Shown here piece after piece: positions 62,128 through 64,000 of a stretch of 64,000 nucleotides of DNA. Origin of the DNA: Candidatus Desulfosporosinus nitrosoreducens (GTDB lineage: Bacteria; Bacillota; Desulfitobacteriia; Desulfitobacteriales; Desulfitobacteriaceae). Made by a program: the position numbers and the translations under genes. Location of the stretch: assembly GCF_030954495.1 (NCBI RefSeq), contig NZ_JAVHUW010000054.1, positions 16,600 to 80,599 on the forward strand. The letters are read 5' to 3'. Position 1 is the first letter of the stretch; each line of letters opens with the position of its first letter. The notes beneath the pieces were generated by a model. It had not been told where the DNA came from. It saw only the letters and a program-made list of their open reading frames with translations, and made no database searches.

Positions 62128-62925
62128 GTGGAAAAGGACAGGAATAAGTTAATATCTAAATTTTTTCACAAGGGCAGAACAAATCCGGAGATTAACCAAC
62201 AAGGAGCAGGTTACTCCAGGAGGACTTTTTTCAAGATTTTAATGGGAGGTTTAGGTTTAATTGTTGTTCCCTATGCTCTCCTTAAAGGTTCGGAAGTATT
62301 AACGCCGGAGAATATACCCGGCCGGGGAAAAGAGATCAACAACACACCTTATAAAATGAGTCTCGAACCTAAGCCCCTTCCTCAGTCAAGGCCTCCAATC
62401 GGAGGAGGATACCGGGGGAATTTTACGATATTTAATGTTGCCGGCATGCCCGCTTTCACTGATGACACCTGGGGGTTCTCGATCAACGGACTGGTTCGTA
62501 ATCCGCTATCCTATAGCTGGAAAGAATTTTTAAACCTCCCGCGCCAAGTGCATGTTGTCGATTTTCATTGCGTAACGGGCTGGTCTGTCAATAACGTAAC
62601 TTATGAAGGGATTCCGATTTCCAATTTGTTAAACCTTGTCCATCCCGGAGAAGATGCTCGGTATGTCCGGTTTTATTCCGGAGACGGGGTCTACACGGAT
62701 ACTTTAACTATGGCTCAGGCGCTGAGGGAGGATGTGATGGTAGCTTTACTTATCGATGGAAAACCTATTGACCAAGAGCATGGCGGCCCCGCCCGTCTCA
62801 TCGTTCCGGGGATGTATGGTTATAAATCAGTAAAGTATTTAGTCCGCATGGAACTAACTAAAGAACTCAGCAAAGGATATTGGGAAGAAAGAGGTTATAA
62901 CGTTGATGCTTGGGTAGAAAACTAA
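62128..62925 (+). CDS. Tat-exported molybdopterin-dependent oxidoreductase (MsrP/YedY-like)
   Basis: The 265-residue protein starts with a twin-arginine signal (YSRRTFFKILMGGLGLIV), then a sulfite-oxidase-type fold with the Mo-ligand cysteine in DFHCVTGW (about residue 150) and GGPARLIVPGMYGYKSVKY. YedY/MsrP relatives reduce sulfoxides; here the electron partner is not encoded nearby. GTG start. It follows the two-component genes by 46 bases. Confidence 0.9.
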   Translation: MEKDRNKLISKFFHKGRTNPEINQQGAGYSRRTFFKILMGGLGLIVVPYALLKGSEVLTPENIPGRGKEINNTPYKMSLEPKPLPQSRPPIGGGYRGNFTIFNVAGMPAFTDDTWGFSINGLVRNPLSYSWKEFLNLPRQVHVVDFHCVTGWSVNNVTYEGIPISNLLNLVHPGEDARYVRFYSGDGVYTDTLTMAQALREDVMVALLIDGKPIDQEHGGPARLIVPGMYGYKSVKYLVRMELTKELSKGYWEERGYNVDAWVEN

Positions 62926-62949
62926 GGTTTAGTAAAGGGGAAATGTTAG

Positions 62950-63174
62950 ATGAAAGGCGTAATTGACAAAATAATAGGTGAAATTGCCTTAGTTGAGTTT
63001 GATTGCTGCAGCATGATCTCCCTGCCGTTATCTTATCTGCCTGCGATAGTTAAAGAAGGTGATGTTATAACAAAAGTGGATGGTCAATATATCATAGACC
63101 GTCAAGAAACCAAATGGCTTAATGACGCCGTGCAAAAATGTTATCAAACGAAGGCCCTCAGAGGCAGAATTTAA
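62950..63174 (+). CDS. DUF3006 small protein
   Basis: The 74-residue protein fits DUF3006: KGVIDKIIGEIALVEFD...SLPLSYLPAIVKEGDVI...DRQETKWLNDAVQK. Function unknown. It lies 24 bases after the oxidoreductase gene. Confidence 0.75.
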   Translation: MKGVIDKIIGEIALVEFDCCSMISLPLSYLPAIVKEGDVITKVDGQYIIDRQETKWLNDAVQKCYQTKALRGRI

Positions 63175-63423
63175 GCTGGTTTTCCGGCACTAGTCATTGA
63201 ATAGCACTAAAAACCTGAGAGTGGTATATTCTCTCAAAAGTACTGGAGGCACTTTCCTATTTGTCTCACAGCCTGAGTTTTGCTCAGTTATCTAAATAAT
63301 CGCCGGAGCGTTTTGAACGTTTGCGGGAGCTACAAAATATCAGGCGATCTATATCTATTTTGCCCTCGGATGAAATGAGCCTGGTCCTTTCGTGTGAAAA
63401 CAGCCTCTACTAAATTAATATAG

Positions 63424-63467
63424 GAAAAACCAAAGGCATCAAGACTGATTGATGCCTTTGGTTTTTC
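63424..63467. terminator. Bidirectional terminator
   Basis: A 17-bp perfect stem (GAAAAACCAAAGGCATC with GATGCCTTTGGTTTTTC) has T-runs at both ends. Confidence 0.75.
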
Positions 63468-63566
63468 AAAGGTTATGACCTGAGATCACAAAGCAAGTTG
63501 GAGAATTGCTGGAACAGACGATCTTGTTTGCTTCGCACCAAAGACTTTAGCATGGCAGCAGCAATG

Positions 63567-63614
63567 ACAGCCTGTCCCGGAATCGCATGCGCATACGATT
63601 CCGGGACAGGCTGT
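63567..63614. repeat. Perfect 19-bp inverted repeat
   Basis: ACAGCCTGTCCCGGAATCG pairs with CGATTCCGGGACAGGCTGT around a 10-base loop. It may be a terminator or the end of a lost mobile element. Confidence 0.55.
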
Positions 63615-63859
63615 TTAGTATGAGGTTTGTCTTCCCCCTTCACACACCTGTTTAGCCGCGGCGTCGGCTTTGAACTTTTCCAGAGAGCAGGGCAGATATC
63701 TGCCATAAGATTTTTTCTTATCAATAAAAATTTTACTAATAGCATAATTCTTGGTAAAAATTTCGTTGACATTAAAAAGCTTGTGTGTTATATAATATAT
63801 ATAGATTAAATGGTTGTAATACAATACCGAACATAAAGATATCGAGTATAAAATAAAAC

Positions 63860-63911
63860 AAAGGGAGTGTCGCAAAACTACTTTAAAAAGTAGTCTGCGA
63901 TACTCCTTTTT
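63860..63911 (+). terminator. Terminator near the right end
   Basis: GGGAGTGTCGCA...ACTACTTT pairs with AAAGTAGT...TGCGATACTCC and ends in TTTTTT. Confidence 0.7.
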
Positions 63912-64000
63912 TGCTTTTTGGCTATTAAAATCGATTAGTAAATCTTCAAACATTTTGAATCTCTCTGATGCACTTAAATTTGGGCACAGAAAAATAAGCC

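Larger units (their letters stand above)
63175..64000. other. Gene-poor tail with hairpins and coding-like scraps
   Basis: No intact gene. Frames near 63305-63405 (+, ERLRELQNIRRSISILPSDE then MSLVLSC) and 63473-63560 (-, IAAAMLKSLVRSKQDRLFQ then a stop) look like protein but lack starts. Hairpins: 63424-63467 (17-bp perfect), 63567-63614 (19-bp perfect) and 63860-63911 (with T-run). The area looks like decayed genes or mobile DNA. Confidence 0.5.

Noticed and set aside
63615..63953. 112-residue minus-strand frame at the right end
   Set aside because: Its start region lies inside a terminator stem and the product is low-complexity; no ribosome site.
1..64000. CRISPR arrays, tRNA or rRNA genes and complete insertion sequences
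   Set aside because: Looked for by eye on both strands; no spaced direct repeats, tRNA-like folds with CCA ends, or intact transposase frames were found.

Overview
The window looks like chromosomal DNA from a Gram-positive, anaerobic, low-to-mid GC member of the Clostridia. The best guess is the Desulfosporosinus/Desulfitobacterium group. This rests on AGGAGG-type ribosome sites, many TTG/GTG starts, a T-box in front of thrS, a type I c-di-GMP riboswitch, sigma-54 regulation of acyl-CoA genes, an arylsulfotransferase next to an MFS carrier and a Crp/Fnr regulator, Tat-type signals and a DUF3006 protein. The genus is inferred from gene content; no rRNA or tRNA gene was seen. 

Layout. 1-7.2 kb: housekeeping genes (MBL hydrolase, iron-sulfur flavoprotein, ABC1/UbiB kinase, T-box-thrS). 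7.2-11.2 kb: arylsulfotransferase-like protein, MFS carrier and Crp/Fnr regulator. 11.4-16.6 kb: redox and small-molecule genes, including a glutaredoxin fused to what looks like a radical-SAM C-terminal half, OsmC, an NTF2-like protein, a methyltransferase, a short pyrophosphatase-like protein and a GltB-type FMN protein. 16.7-19.9 kb: a divergent HTH pair and a chemoreceptor. 20-33 kb: an acyl-CoA/ABC-transporter island with CoA-transferase, two thiolases, two SDRs, a MaoC hydratase, a PAS-AAA-Fis sigma-54 activator and a branched-chain-amino-acid-type ABC importer with a fused LivM-LivG. Four -24/-12 promoters and two related inverted-repeat enhancer candidates tie this island into one regulon. 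33.5-37.3 kb: OPT peptide transporter, PqqD-like protein and PepV dipeptidase. 37.6-46.2 kb: c-di-GMP enzymes, two MFS exporters with TetR and MarR regulators (both with visible operators), and a c-di-GMP riboswitch before a PocR-PAS-GGDEF-HD-GYP protein. 46.2-53 kb: mixed metabolism (GNAT, adenine deaminase, SagB-type nitroreductase, family-4 uracil-DNA glycosylase, methyltransferase) plus a short remnant of a GltB-like gene. 53.2-56.6 kb: a three-gene module of a repeat protein, a MoxR-type AAA ATPase and a metallopeptidase-like/VWA protein. 56.9-64 kb: PHP hydrolase, HD-GYP protein, YbjQ pair, OmpR/HK two-component system, a Tat-exported molybdopterin oxidoreductase and a DUF3006 protein, ending in a gene-poor stretch of hairpins and coding-like scraps. 

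How genes work together. The sigma-54 island can import a carboxylic acid or amino-acid-like substrate (Liv system), activate it by CoA transfer, hydrate and oxidise it via MaoC and SDR, and cleave it with thiolases; no acyl-CoA dehydrogenase or ligase is in the window. c-di-GMP signalling recurs (a GGDEF protein, a GGDEF/HD-GYP protein, an HD-GYP protein and one riboswitch). A dispersed repeat of about 130 bp with two hairpins occurs three times in intergenic DNA. 

All functions are assigned by reading motifs by eye; nothing was searched against a database.
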